Virus record (IMG/VR): IMGVR_UViG_3300006751_000032
Location: 1 to 40,272 of that record
Length of the DNA stretch: 40,272 nt
Source of the DNA: a virus
Direction: 5' to 3' (one strand)
Positions within the stretch are counted from its first letter, which is position 1. Each line of letters begins with the position of its first letter. Of this stretch, positions 15,133 through 23,394 are shown in pieces. Both the position numbers and the translations under genes were made by a program. The notes beneath the pieces are model-generated. The model saw only the letters and a program-made list of their open reading frames with translations, searched no databases and was not told the origin of the DNA.

Positions 15133-15867
15133 ATGAGTACAGTAGGAAGAAATTTTAATTGGAAAAGACCTTTTGGTCCATCAATTCTTCAAACTACAAT
15201 ATCAGATGAATTATGTGATATATTTTTATCTGTAGGTAATAGAATACGTAAAGATAAATTAAAAAAACAAAAATTAGATAGTAGAAAAAAACTTGCTGGT
15301 AATCTTTCTGAAGAATATGGTTATAGCTTTGATGATGGAAAAGATTTACATTTAGAATTTTCAAAAAAACAATTAGAAATTGTAAGTGAAGAATTAAAAT
15401 GGTTAGCATCCCAATATACTAAACTTGTTATGCCTAGAGGTAGTAAAGATCCATTTTCAGATAAACCAAATATATTGGAAGTAGAGGATATAAAACTAGT
15501 GCATCCACTCTGGATAAATTATATGAAACAAGGTGAATGGAATCCTATACATAATCACCTAGGTTTAATATCGTGTGTTATGTATTTAAAAGTACCAAAA
15601 GAAATAAGAGAAGAAAATGATCCTGTTAAAGGAACTGAACTTTCAAAAAAAAGTAATACACCAACAGCAGGAAAAATAGAATTTAGTTACGGTAGTCATA
15701 TGCCATTTAGTAAATCAGGTATTACTTACACACCTAAAGAAAAAGATGTATATTTTTTTCCAGCGAAATTAACTCATCAAGTTTATCCTTTTACATCTAA
15801 AACAGAAAGAATATCAGTAAGTTGTAATTTTAAAGATATAGAAGATACTAGGAAGAGGACTTGGTAA
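15133..15867 (+). CDS. 2OG-Fe(II) oxygenase-like protein 1
   Basis: 244 residues. Seen: WNPIHNHLGLISCVMYLKVP (H140, H142 as candidate iron ligands), FFPAKLTHQVYPF (H215 as the distal ligand) and ERISVS (R226 for 2-oxoglutarate), in the order of the phage 2OG-Fe(II) oxygenase family. Family knowledge: these enzymes use O2 and 2-oxoglutarate to hydroxylate or demethylate a substrate; phage targets are mostly unknown. It sits between two methyltransferase genes, so base hyper-modification or repair is conceivable, but that is inference. Its stop overlaps the next start. Confidence 0.82.
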   Translation: MSTVGRNFNWKRPFGPSILQTTISDELCDIFLSVGNRIRKDKLKKQKLDSRKKLAGNLSEEYGYSFDDGKDLHLEFSKKQLEIVSEELKWLASQYTKLVMPRGSKDPFSDKPNILEVEDIKLVHPLWINYMKQGEWNPIHNHLGLISCVMYLKVPKEIREENDPVKGTELSKKSNTPTAGKIEFSYGSHMPFSKSGITYTPKEKDVYFFPAKLTHQVYPFTSKTERISVSCNFKDIEDTRKRTW

Positions 15868-17318
15868 TGTTTGACGATATGTATAAAAATCCACCAACAC
15901 ATAAATGGCGTTTAGTGTTTGAAAAATATGCTAACAAAGATAAATTGCCTATAATGGATCAACAGACCTTTGAGAGAATTACAAATGACGAAGGTAAAGA
16001 AAAATTTAGGGAAGAGTTAGCAGAATATATTGCTAGAGTTAGACCAACATTTCCTTTAAAATCTATTTCAGAGGAGATGATGAAACAAGCATTTAAAGGA
16101 TTAAAAAAACAAGACATATGGGAATATTGTAAACCAAACGAACAAGTTTTTAAAAATGTAAAAGAAAAATATGATGATTACAAATATAATTTTAAAGAAT
16201 ATGGTTTAGGTATTATTGACGCACCATCTACTTACAATGATGTATCAAATCATTTTCATCAAAAAACTAGATTAAATTGTTCAAGTTATAGTTTCAGGTC
16301 TCCTTTAGATGTATGGTATAATGGGTCAGCAAAAGATATATGGAGATGTTTAGGTCCAATGTGGCGTGGTATTAATGGAATGAAACCAGTTATGGTTGAA
16401 GGTAAAGAAGAATTAAGAGGTGGTAAATTAGATGGTGCAAGTTATCTATCTGCTTTTAGATTACAAACTTATATTGCAACACAATTTAAACCTATTGTAG
16501 CAAAGGCTGTTTATGAAATGACTAATGCAGGAAGAGTGTTAGATACAAGTTGTGGTTGGGGCGATAGACTTGCAGGTTTTTATGCTAGTAATGCTTGTGA
16601 ATATATTGGTTGTGATCCAAACCCTAATGTATATGAAACATATATGGACCAAGTATCTGAATATGAATTATTATTAGGTAATAAGGATCCAGTTATAAGA
16701 GAATTAAAAAATGCTGATGGTATAAATTATTTTGAGTGTTTAGGAAAAAAACACATAAGAATTTTTAGATGTGGTGCAGAAGATTTACCTTGGGATCAAA
16801 TAAAAAATGTTGATTGTGCTTTTACAAGTCCACCATATTTTGCAACAGAGCAATATAATGAAGGTGGTGAATACGAAGAAGACCAATCTTGGAAAAAATT
16901 TAATGAATATGAATTATGGAGAGATAATTTCTTTTTACCAGTATCACAACATAGTTATGAAAGTTTATCTGATAGCGGACATATGTTTATTAACATAATG
17001 GATCCTACTGTAAAAGGTAAAAGATATAAAAGTTGTGATGAATTAGTTGATAGTTTGGTATTAAAAAAATTTCCAGGAAAATTTGTAGGTCAAATTGGAA
17101 TGAGAATTATGCAACGACCTAAAAGTGATAAGTTATTTAAAAACGAGGAAGAAAAAGCAGAGTTTATGAATAGATTTTATATTGAAAATATATGGTGTTT
17201 TTCAAAACATCCAACATTTACTACAATAGCAGTAAATAATCCTAACCTAACTGTTAGTAATAGTTTAGCTACTATTGATTATTTCAGACACGCTAGAAAG
17301 GCTGCATTACCTATATGA
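15861..17318 (+). CDS. DNA methyltransferase, TSPPYF type
   Basis: 485 residues. Seen: a long N-terminal region (1-200) without recognised domain, motif I VLDTSCGWGDRLAGF around D228, GCDPNPNVY, and catalytic TSPPYF (322-327) followed by ATEQYN. Together these define an amino-methyltransferase of DNA. The C-terminal half resembles the protein encoded at 1-981, including the GWEQY/ATEQY stretch after the motif and the charged segment behind it. Starts 7 bases inside the upstream oxygenase gene and ends overlapping the next ATG. Target sequence unknown. Confidence 0.85.
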   Translation: MVMFDDMYKNPPTHKWRLVFEKYANKDKLPIMDQQTFERITNDEGKEKFREELAEYIARVRPTFPLKSISEEMMKQAFKGLKKQDIWEYCKPNEQVFKNVKEKYDDYKYNFKEYGLGIIDAPSTYNDVSNHFHQKTRLNCSSYSFRSPLDVWYNGSAKDIWRCLGPMWRGINGMKPVMVEGKEELRGGKLDGASYLSAFRLQTYIATQFKPIVAKAVYEMTNAGRVLDTSCGWGDRLAGFYASNACEYIGCDPNPNVYETYMDQVSEYELLLGNKDPVIRELKNADGINYFECLGKKHIRIFRCGAEDLPWDQIKNVDCAFTSPPYFATEQYNEGGEYEEDQSWKKFNEYELWRDNFFLPVSQHSYESLSDSGHMFINIMDPTVKGKRYKSCDELVDSLVLKKFPGKFVGQIGMRIMQRPKSDKLFKNEEEKAEFMNRFYIENIWCFSKHPTFTTIAVNNPNLTVSNSLATIDYFRHARKAALPI

Positions 17319-18070
17319 TAGAAAAGATAAAAAAAATATTTACAATTTGGAAACAACCAGAAAAACCTAAAATTCATTGGTGGTCAGTTATAGATGGTTT
17401 AGAAAAAGTTGTGCCAGTATTACCTGCAAAAGAAGTTATTCCAGATTGGTGGAAACGAGTTGATAGGATGCTTGATGGATTTAAAGACGATCCTATGAAT
17501 AAAGGAACAGTAAAAAATTGTCCATCTATGCCTGAATATTTATCTCAAGGATTTGTAGTACCTTTATGGTGTGATTTACACCTAGAAATAGAACACAATA
17601 AATTTAAATGGCAATCTCCAGAGCCACAATTTAACTTTTCAAGCCATGCTGATGAGCAGTTTAGAAATTTTGCTCCACAGCACGTAAAAGATAATTCAAG
17701 TATGGTATTAAAACCTACGTGTCCATGGCGTTTAAAGACACCACCAGGTTGGTCAGTATGGCAGTTACCAATGTATTATCATTATAATACTGTGTTTGAA
17801 GTTTTACCTGGTATTATATGGTCAGATATACACCACGAAATTAATCAACAAGTGCTTATGAAAAGGTTTGGTACATTTAGAATTAAAAAAGGTACACCTT
17901 TAGCGATGTATGTACCTTATGAAAGAAATAAATATACATATGACATACAAGGCCCTACGCCTGAAAATACAAAGTGGGCAAATGAAGGATATATGAATGT
18001 CAGAACTAAATTTACAGGAGGATATAAGTTACATCAAGCAGAGGTGAAAAAATGTCCAGTCAAGCATTAA
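17315..18070 (+). CDS. Tryptophan-rich phage protein, unknown
   Basis: 251 residues, unusually rich in Trp, Pro and His. Seen: IPDWWKRVDRM, GTVKNCPSMPEYLSQGFVVPLWCDLHLEIE, CPWRLKTPPGWSVWQLPMYYHYN and an IHHEINQQVLM segment. The TVKxCP...GFVVPLWCD pattern recurs in proteins of marine T4-like phages that have no known function. The His/Trp clusters could suggest a small-molecule or metal-binding beta fold. Coupled to the methyltransferase by an ATGA overlap and to the next gene by a 19-base overlap. Confidence 0.75.
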   Translation: MIEKIKKIFTIWKQPEKPKIHWWSVIDGLEKVVPVLPAKEVIPDWWKRVDRMLDGFKDDPMNKGTVKNCPSMPEYLSQGFVVPLWCDLHLEIEHNKFKWQSPEPQFNFSSHADEQFRNFAPQHVKDNSSMVLKPTCPWRLKTPPGWSVWQLPMYYHYNTVFEVLPGIIWSDIHHEINQQVLMKRFGTFRIKKGTPLAMYVPYERNKYTYDIQGPTPENTKWANEGYMNVRTKFTGGYKLHQAEVKKCPVKH

Positions 18071-18411
18071 TGATTACTAAAGAGCAATATAAAGATTTAA
18101 AAGAGTATTGGGATTACCAAAGAGTTTTAGAATATAACAAAGAAGCACTTAAACATAGGCTAGCAAAAGTTAAAGGAAGAGTCTTTGATATTCATGGACC
18201 TGTGGAGAGCGAAAATTTATTTAAGGAAATATGGGTTAATATAACTGACAAAGATTTAGAAATACCCTTTAAAGGATGGGTACCACAAAATGAAAAATTC
18301 AGATTTGAATGGGAGCGAGATCCTAATACACCTAAACAGTTGCCTAATATTCCAAAAGGAAGACCAGTTGTATTGAGAGCAAGAAATTACAATGAGGATA
18401 ACATTATATAA
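18052..18411 (+). CDS. Unknown phage protein
   Basis: 119 residues starting after GAGGTG, 19 bases inside the preceding gene. N-terminal half charged and helical (KEQYKDLKEYWDYQRVLEYN), C-terminal half with FEWERDPNTPKQLPNIPKGRPVVLRAR. No membrane segment. No family recognised; likely travels with the preceding gene given the overlap. Confidence 0.75.
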   Translation: MSSQALMITKEQYKDLKEYWDYQRVLEYNKEALKHRLAKVKGRVFDIHGPVESENLFKEIWVNITDKDLEIPFKGWVPQNEKFRFEWERDPNTPKQLPNIPKGRPVVLRARNYNEDNII

Positions 18412-18565
18412 AAGATATAACAATTATATATCATTGGATTTTTCTCCTGAAGACCTTGACTTTGTAAGAGAACAATGTTATAATAACAATATAAAATGGT
18501 ACGTTATAAGTTATACAGATAAGGATATTGAACAGTATGAGCGATTTTCTAAAAGAAATTATTAA
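18392..18565 (+). CDS. Small protein upstream of uvsX
   Basis: 57 residues, overlapping the preceding gene by 20 bases and uvsX by 29. Starts [20 protein letters not shown], then [20 protein letters not shown]: alternating strand, helix, strand of a compact alpha/beta fold. I recall similar small proteins beside uvsX in marine T4-like phages, which supports it, but the function is unknown. Without it there would be a 120-base gap with no gene. Confidence 0.7.
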   Translation: MRITLYKRYNNYISLDFSPEDLDFVREQCYNNNIKWYVISYTDKDIEQYERFSKRNY

Positions 18566-19556
18566 AGAAACAGGAAATGAATATGCTTCACTAGTAAGTG
18601 AAGGTGTTGAAGCAGGAGATGTTAATAGTTTTATTGATACAGGCTCTTATGCTTTAAATGGTTTATTATCAGGTTCAATTTTTGGAGGTCTTCCTTCAAA
18701 CAAAATTACTGCAATCGCAGGAGAAGCTGCAACAGGTAAAACTTTCTTTGCATTAGGAATAGCTAAATATTTTTTAGATAAACATAAGAACGGTGGTGTA
18801 GTGTTCTTTGAATCTGAAAGTGCTTTAACAAGAGATTTAGTTGAGAGTAGAGGTGTTGATAGTAAAAGAATGGTTATAGTACCAGTATCAACCGTACAAG
18901 AATTTAGATACCAAGCAATAAGAGTATTAGACAAATATATTGAACAGGATGAAAAGACAAAACAACCTATTATGTTTGTATTAGATAGTTTAGGTATGTT
19001 ATCTACTACAAAAGAAATGACAGATACAGCCGAAGGAAAAGAAACCAGAGATATGACAAGGTCTCAAATTGTCAAGGCTGCATTTAGAGTTTTAACATTA
19101 AAATTAGGCAAAGCAAAAGTACCAATGATAATGACTAACCATACTTATGATGTTATCGGGTCAATGTTCCCACAAAAAGAAATGGGTGGTGGAAGTGGAT
19201 TAAAATATGCTGCTAGTAATATAATATATCTTTCCAGACGAAAAGAAAAAGAAGGTAAAGAAGTTATTGGTCAAATTATTCATTGTTTAAATTATAAAAG
19301 TAGATTAACAAAAGAAAATGCTAAAGTAGATGTAAGATTAACTTACGATAAAGGTTTAGAAAGATATTATGGATTATTAGATATTGCACTTAAACATAAT
19401 TTATTTAAAGCAGTATCAACGAGAATAGAATTACCAGACGGAACAAAACAATATGCTAAAACAATTAATAATGAACCTGATAAATTCTTTACTAAAGATA
19501 TTCTCAATAAGATTGACCAGGCTGCCAAAAAAGAATTCCTTTATGGCGGTGAATAA
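18537..19556 (+). CDS. uvsX: UvsX, RecA-like recombinase
   Basis: 339 residues from ATG 18537; a TTG three codons upstream is less likely. Seen: Walker A GEAATGKT (62-69), Walker [12 protein letters not shown] (D150), and [19 protein letters not shown] as the RecA-like nucleotide-sensing and DNA-binding region. Family knowledge: T4 UvsX catalyses strand exchange and drives recombination-dependent replication together with UvsY and gp32, neither of which I see in this window. Overlaps the small gene before it and the unknown gene after it. Confidence 0.95.
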   Translation: MSDFLKEIIKETGNEYASLVSEGVEAGDVNSFIDTGSYALNGLLSGSIFGGLPSNKITAIAGEAATGKTFFALGIAKYFLDKHKNGGVVFFESESALTRDLVESRGVDSKRMVIVPVSTVQEFRYQAIRVLDKYIEQDEKTKQPIMFVLDSLGMLSTTKEMTDTAEGKETRDMTRSQIVKAAFRVLTLKLGKAKVPMIMTNHTYDVIGSMFPQKEMGGGSGLKYAASNIIYLSRRKEKEGKEVIGQIIHCLNYKSRLTKENAKVDVRLTYDKGLERYYGLLDIALKHNLFKAVSTRIELPDGTKQYAKTINNEPDKFFTKDILNKIDQAAKKEFLYGGE

Positions 19557-19833
19557 AAAATACGTCTTTGTCCAAAGAGGTATTGATGATTTTTCTTGTA
19601 TTAAAATAACTGAAGGTGAATTTAAAGATGTCATATTTACATATGGCCATGTTAAGTTTGCTGAAAAAGAAAATGAACAAGGTAAAATTCCATTAAAATT
19701 TGATTATAAAATACAAAGAAATTATGAAAATAAAGATACTGATGGTCAGGAATTTAAAAATTTAATAGGTGATATTTTAGTGGAGGTTGTAGAACTACAA
19801 TTAAAGGAAGGCAAACTTAATATCAAAGACTAA
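19543..19833 (+). CDS. Unknown protein between uvsX and gene 41
   Basis: 96 residues from ATG 19543; the open frame extends 30 codons upstream inside uvsX, which is a shadow. Begins [22 protein letters not shown] and contains [16 protein letters not shown] and [14 protein letters not shown], predicted mostly beta strands. Small genes of this type sit in the same place in other marine T4-like phages. Located between the recombinase and the helicase, so a replication accessory role is plausible but unproven. Confidence 0.75.
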   Translation: MAVNKKYVFVQRGIDDFSCIKITEGEFKDVIFTYGHVKFAEKENEQGKIPLKFDYKIQRNYENKDTDGQEFKNLIGDILVEVVELQLKEGKLNIKD

Positions 19834-19835
19834 TT

Positions 19836-21239
19836 ATGGCTGAACAATTTGAAATAACAATATTAAGGAATTTAATTCATAATGAAGAATTTACACGTAA
19901 AGTCTTACCTTTTTTAAAAGTAGATTTTTTTAAAAATAGAGATGAGATAATTCTTTTTAATCTTATAAATGATTTTGTAGTAAAATATAATAATCTTCCT
20001 AACAAAGAAGCTTTGAATATAGAAATAGGTAATTTAAAAAATATTACAGAAGACGAATTTAATTTAACTAACAAATTATTAGATAGTTTAAAAGAAGGTA
20101 TAACTGTACCGTCAGTAGACCAACAATGGTTATTAGATACAACAGAAAAATTTTGTAAAGAACGAGCAGTACATAATGCTATACTTTCAGGTATTAAAAT
20201 ACTTGATGGTAAAGATAAGAAATTAACTCCAGAAGCAATACCAAGTATATTGAGTGAGGCTCTTGCTGTAAGTTTTGATGAACATATTGGACACGATTAT
20301 TTTAAACAAACCGAAGACCGATACGAATATTATCATAGAGTAGAAGAACGATTAAAATTTGATTTAAATTATTTCAATAGAATTACAAAAGGTGGTCTTC
20401 CTCCTAAAACTTTAAATGTTGCATTAGCAGGAACAGGTGTAGGTAAGTCTTTGTTTATGTGCCATGTTGCGTCTTCTATGCTAACGCAAGGCAGAAATGT
20501 TTTATACATTACTTTAGAAATGGCTGAAGAAAGAATTGCTGAAAGAATTGACGCTAATCTTTTAGATGTAACCATTGATGAATTGTATGAAATGCCTAAA
20601 AATTATTATGATAATAAAATTCAAAAATTAAAAAAAGGTGTTGAAGGTCAATTAATTATAAAAGAATATCCTACAGCGGCTGCTCATAGTGGACATTTTA
20701 AATCATTGTTGGATGAATTAGCATTAAAGAAAAGTTTTAAACCAGATGTAGTGTTTATTGATTATTTAAATATATGTGCTTCAAGTAGATTTAAGGGTGG
20801 TAATATATCATCTTATTTTTATGTTAAAGCAATTGCTGAAGAATTAAGAGGTTTAGCAGTAAGATATAATGTACCTATAATGACAGCGACTCAAACAACC
20901 AGAACTGGATTTATGTCTTCCGATGTTGGGTTAGAAGATACAGCAGAAAGTTTTGGTTTACCTGCAACAGCTGATTTTATGTTTGCTTTAATTACTAATG
21001 ATGAGTTAGAAGCATTAAATCAAATGAAAATTAAACAATTAAAAAATAGATATAATGATCCAGCAATAAATAGAGCATTTATTATTGGTGTTGATAGAGC
21101 AAAAATGAGATTATATGATGTAGAACAAACTGCTCAAAAAATTGTAGATAGTAACCAAGAAACAAAAGATAAATTAGATAGTCCTTCAGGCCCACAACCT
21201 GCTGACGCTTATGATAAATTTTCAGGATTCAAAGTATGA
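19836..21239 (+). CDS. 41: Replicative helicase (T4 gp41/DnaB-like)
   Basis: 467 residues against 475 in T4. Seen: N-terminal helical domain, then RecA-like motor with Walker A GTGVGKS (199-205), Walker B VVFIDYLN (D309), and a TATQTTRTGF segment corresponding to DnaB motif H3/H4. Family knowledge: hexameric 5'-3' helicase that unwinds the fork and works with the gp61 primase, which is not in this window. Its stop overlaps the next start by four bases. Confidence 0.95.
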   Translation: MAEQFEITILRNLIHNEEFTRKVLPFLKVDFFKNRDEIILFNLINDFVVKYNNLPNKEALNIEIGNLKNITEDEFNLTNKLLDSLKEGITVPSVDQQWLLDTTEKFCKERAVHNAILSGIKILDGKDKKLTPEAIPSILSEALAVSFDEHIGHDYFKQTEDRYEYYHRVEERLKFDLNYFNRITKGGLPPKTLNVALAGTGVGKSLFMCHVASSMLTQGRNVLYITLEMAEERIAERIDANLLDVTIDELYEMPKNYYDNKIQKLKKGVEGQLIIKEYPTAAAHSGHFKSLLDELALKKSFKPDVVFIDYLNICASSRFKGGNISSYFYVKAIAEELRGLAVRYNVPIMTATQTTRTGFMSSDVGLEDTAESFGLPATADFMFALITNDELEALNQMKIKQLKNRYNDPAINRAFIIGVDRAKMRLYDVEQTAQKIVDSNQETKDKLDSPSGPQPADAYDKFSGFKV

Positions 21240-21514
21240 AGAAAAACCCAATAAGAAAAAGACAACCTACTATCTATTATAAAACTGAAATGGTTAAAAA
21301 AGGTAAAAAGATATTGTGGCGTGCTGTAGAAATGCCAAGTAAGTTAGTTTTGAAAGAAAGTTTTTTTGAAGAAGACGCAAAAAAAGTAGTTAAGTTTCAA
21401 AATCAAAATAAGACATTTGGTAGATTTGGATTTCCTAAATTTTTTGATGTTCGTCCAATAGATGAAAGAAAAAAAGATAAAGGTAAATCAGATTATATTT
21501 CAATAAACAGATGA
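21236..21514 (+). CDS. Basic small protein, unknown
   Basis: 92 residues, ATGA overlaps at both ends. Very lysine-rich (KKNPIRKRQ, KKGKKILWR, RKKDKGK), no cysteines, no membrane segment. It contains FFEEDAKKVVKFQNQNKTFGRFGFPKFF, a helix followed by an aromatic stretch. Basic character suggests nucleic-acid contact. No family recognised. Between the helicase and an oxygenase in the same coupled group. Confidence 0.7.
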   Translation: MKKNPIRKRQPTIYYKTEMVKKGKKILWRAVEMPSKLVLKESFFEEDAKKVVKFQNQNKTFGRFGFPKFFDVRPIDERKKDKGKSDYISINR

Positions 21515-22095
21515 TATTAGAAAAAACATTCCCTACTAATAATTTAAATGTTACTCTATTTGAGCAAAAGCTTGATGATGAAAAAATGAATAACAAAATT
21601 ATTAAAGAGATTGATAAACAAGGGGATAAACAAAATCATAAAACTAATGTTAAAGCTCAAATGACACAATGGTCAATGGTTGATAGACCTGGCTTTAAAC
21701 AGCTTGCAAATATTATTTTAGATATGAGTAAGACAGTTGCAAAACAAAAATACAATGTGAGTTTGGTACCTATGATTAATGATTTATGGGGTATGAAATA
21801 TGTTAGTGAAGATTATACTATAATCCACGACCATTGGCCTGCTGTTTTTGGTTGTGTATATTATATTAATCCATTACAAGATTTTCCTGGTGTTTCCTTT
21901 CCTGACTTAAATATTGAAAGAAGACCTGAACACGGTCTTTTATTAATGTTTCCAGGTTGGATAAAACACGGTGTTAAAAAGAAAAAATTTGAAGGAAAAA
22001 GATATTGCGTTTCTTCAAATATATATTGTGCAGAATATTGGACTAAAATAGCAAGCAGAAATTCTATTAAACCTAAAGATACTACTAATAAATAG
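21511..22095 (+). CDS. 2OG-Fe(II) oxygenase-like protein 2
   Basis: 194 residues. Seen: IIHDHWPAVFGCVYYINP (H106 with D107/H108 as candidate iron ligands), LLLMFPGWIKHGV (H153) and KRYCVSSNIY (R164 as the 2-oxoglutarate anchor). Same ligand layout as the protein at 15133 but low overall similarity, so it is a separate member. Family knowledge: Fe(II)/2-oxoglutarate hydroxylases; phage substrates unresolved. The stop codon lies inside a hairpin that also covers the next start codon. Confidence 0.82.
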   Translation: MILEKTFPTNNLNVTLFEQKLDDEKMNNKIIKEIDKQGDKQNHKTNVKAQMTQWSMVDRPGFKQLANIILDMSKTVAKQKYNVSLVPMINDLWGMKYVSEDYTIIHDHWPAVFGCVYYINPLQDFPGVSFPDLNIERRPEHGLLLMFPGWIKHGVKKKKFEGKRYCVSSNIYCAEYWTKIASRNSIKPKDTTNK

Positions 22096-22101
22096 TAGTA
22101 T
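22079..22101 (+). promoter_or_regulatory. Hairpin masking the next start codon
   Basis: Perfect 8-bp stem ATACTACT (22079-22086) / AGTAGTAT (22094-22101) with a seven-base loop. It covers the stop of the oxygenase gene and two bases of the ATG at 22100, as expected for translational coupling. Confidence 0.6.
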
Positions 22102-23326
22102 GGCAAAAATAAATAACATATCAGTATCAGAAGCTGTATTTACAAAAATGCAGGAGCGAGGAACTGCATTTATTTTACAAAGAGCGTTTAAAGATAATAA
22201 GAAATTTAAAAAGGCTGAAGATATTATTGAAGATAAAGTTACTAAAGATGGCTTAGAAAAAATTTTTACTTTAAATTCTAAAAAATTATTTCATTTTGAA
22301 ACATTAAATCCAAAAACACCTGAAGGTAAATGGTTAACTACTTTTTACTTACAACAAAAGAAAATGCTTGATGAATTTTCTGATTCTAAATTTACAGTTT
22401 TCAACCGTGATGGTGGGTTTATGCAATTTATTAATGATTTAATTAAAACTAAATTTAATATACCAAAAAAGGATGCTTGGAATCCAGCAGATATTTGGTT
22501 GATAAAACAAAAGGATGTCTTTAGAAAAAAAATACAAAAAGAATTAGATGGTGCTAGTGGTACTCAAACTATAAGAGAATTAAATGCTATAATGAGAAGT
22601 ATGTTTAAAAAACGTGAGGTTGTAGGTATATCATTAAAACTTATTACTGGCGCTCAAGCTAAATATGAAGAAGTAAATGTTGATGAAAAGTTTTTTGATA
22701 AAATAGAAACTAAAGAAGGTGAATATAATTTTAAATTAGGTCAGGTTGTATTAAAATTAGATTTAAATCCTAGAAAAACATCCTTTCTAACAAAAGATTC
22801 AAACATTGTCCTTTGGGATAGAGATAATAAAGAAGTAGCGAAATATCAATTAAAAGGTAATACTACTTCCAGATTATCAAATTTAGTATTTGAACCTGTA
22901 ATGAGGGGAGCAGCTGCTAGATTAGGTAAGGCACCGTTAGGATTAGTAGAAAAATTAGCACTTATGTATGATAAAAAATTGTTTAATTCTACAACAAAAC
23001 AACATCAATCCTATCCTATGAATTTAAAAGAATTTCATAAAAGACGAATTGAATATGGTAGTATGTTTGATAGATTGAATAAAAATAAACTTGTTAAAGG
23101 CATTGGTGTTAAGAGTAAAAACGAATTTTTAGATAATATGGTAAAGGTATTTAAAGGTAAGGAATCTCATATTGCAAATATTAAGTTAATGCAGATGTAT
23201 TTTATTGATAAAGTATTGCAATTAAGAGATAAAAAACGAAATGAATTTTTAACAGACTTACTTTTTATATCTCAAAAGAAAGGTAGACAAGTATATGATT
23301 TTGGACCTTTCGGCAAATTATATTAA
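22100..23326 (+). CDS. Large unknown protein with PD-(D/E)xK nuclease-like motif
   Basis: 408 residues. Seen: AWNPADIWLIKQKDV (D131), ELNAIMRSMF, then VVGISLKL (S178-L-K180) followed by acidic residues. The order PxD(I), about 49 residues, SxK resembles the catalytic core of PD-(D/E)xK enzymes such as restriction endonucleases. The rest (200-408) is charged with no recognised domain. Family-level assignment is inference; related large proteins in marine T4-like phages are unannotated. No Shine-Dalgarno; start probably opened by ribosomes finishing the upstream gene. Last gene before a late promoter. Confidence 0.65.
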   Translation: MAKINNISVSEAVFTKMQERGTAFILQRAFKDNKKFKKAEDIIEDKVTKDGLEKIFTLNSKKLFHFETLNPKTPEGKWLTTFYLQQKKMLDEFSDSKFTVFNRDGGFMQFINDLIKTKFNIPKKDAWNPADIWLIKQKDVFRKKIQKELDGASGTQTIRELNAIMRSMFKKREVVGISLKLITGAQAKYEEVNVDEKFFDKIETKEGEYNFKLGQVVLKLDLNPRKTSFLTKDSNIVLWDRDNKEVAKYQLKGNTTSRLSNLVFEPVMRGAAARLGKAPLGLVEKLALMYDKKLFNSTTKQHQSYPMNLKEFHKRRIEYGSMFDRLNKNKLVKGIGVKSKNEFLDNMVKVFKGKESHIANIKLMQMYFIDKVLQLRDKKRNEFLTDLLFISQKKGRQVYDFGPFGKLY

Positions 23327-23327
23327 T

Positions 23328-23336
23328 TATAAATAT
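23328..23336 (+). promoter_or_regulatory. T4-type late promoter of the cargo operon
   Basis: TATAAATAT, 60 bases before the ATG at 23395. No other promoter is obvious until 34103, so it may serve about 10.8 kb. Confidence 0.7.
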
Positions 23337-23394
23337 ATGTGTTGATAAATTGATGGATGAGTGATTTTTTGTTAATGGAATTATTGGGAGATAA

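Noticed and set aside
19453-19542. Earlier start for the gene between uvsX and gene 41
   Set aside because: The extra 30 codons are the out-of-frame shadow of the uvsX end; ATG 19543 is preferred.
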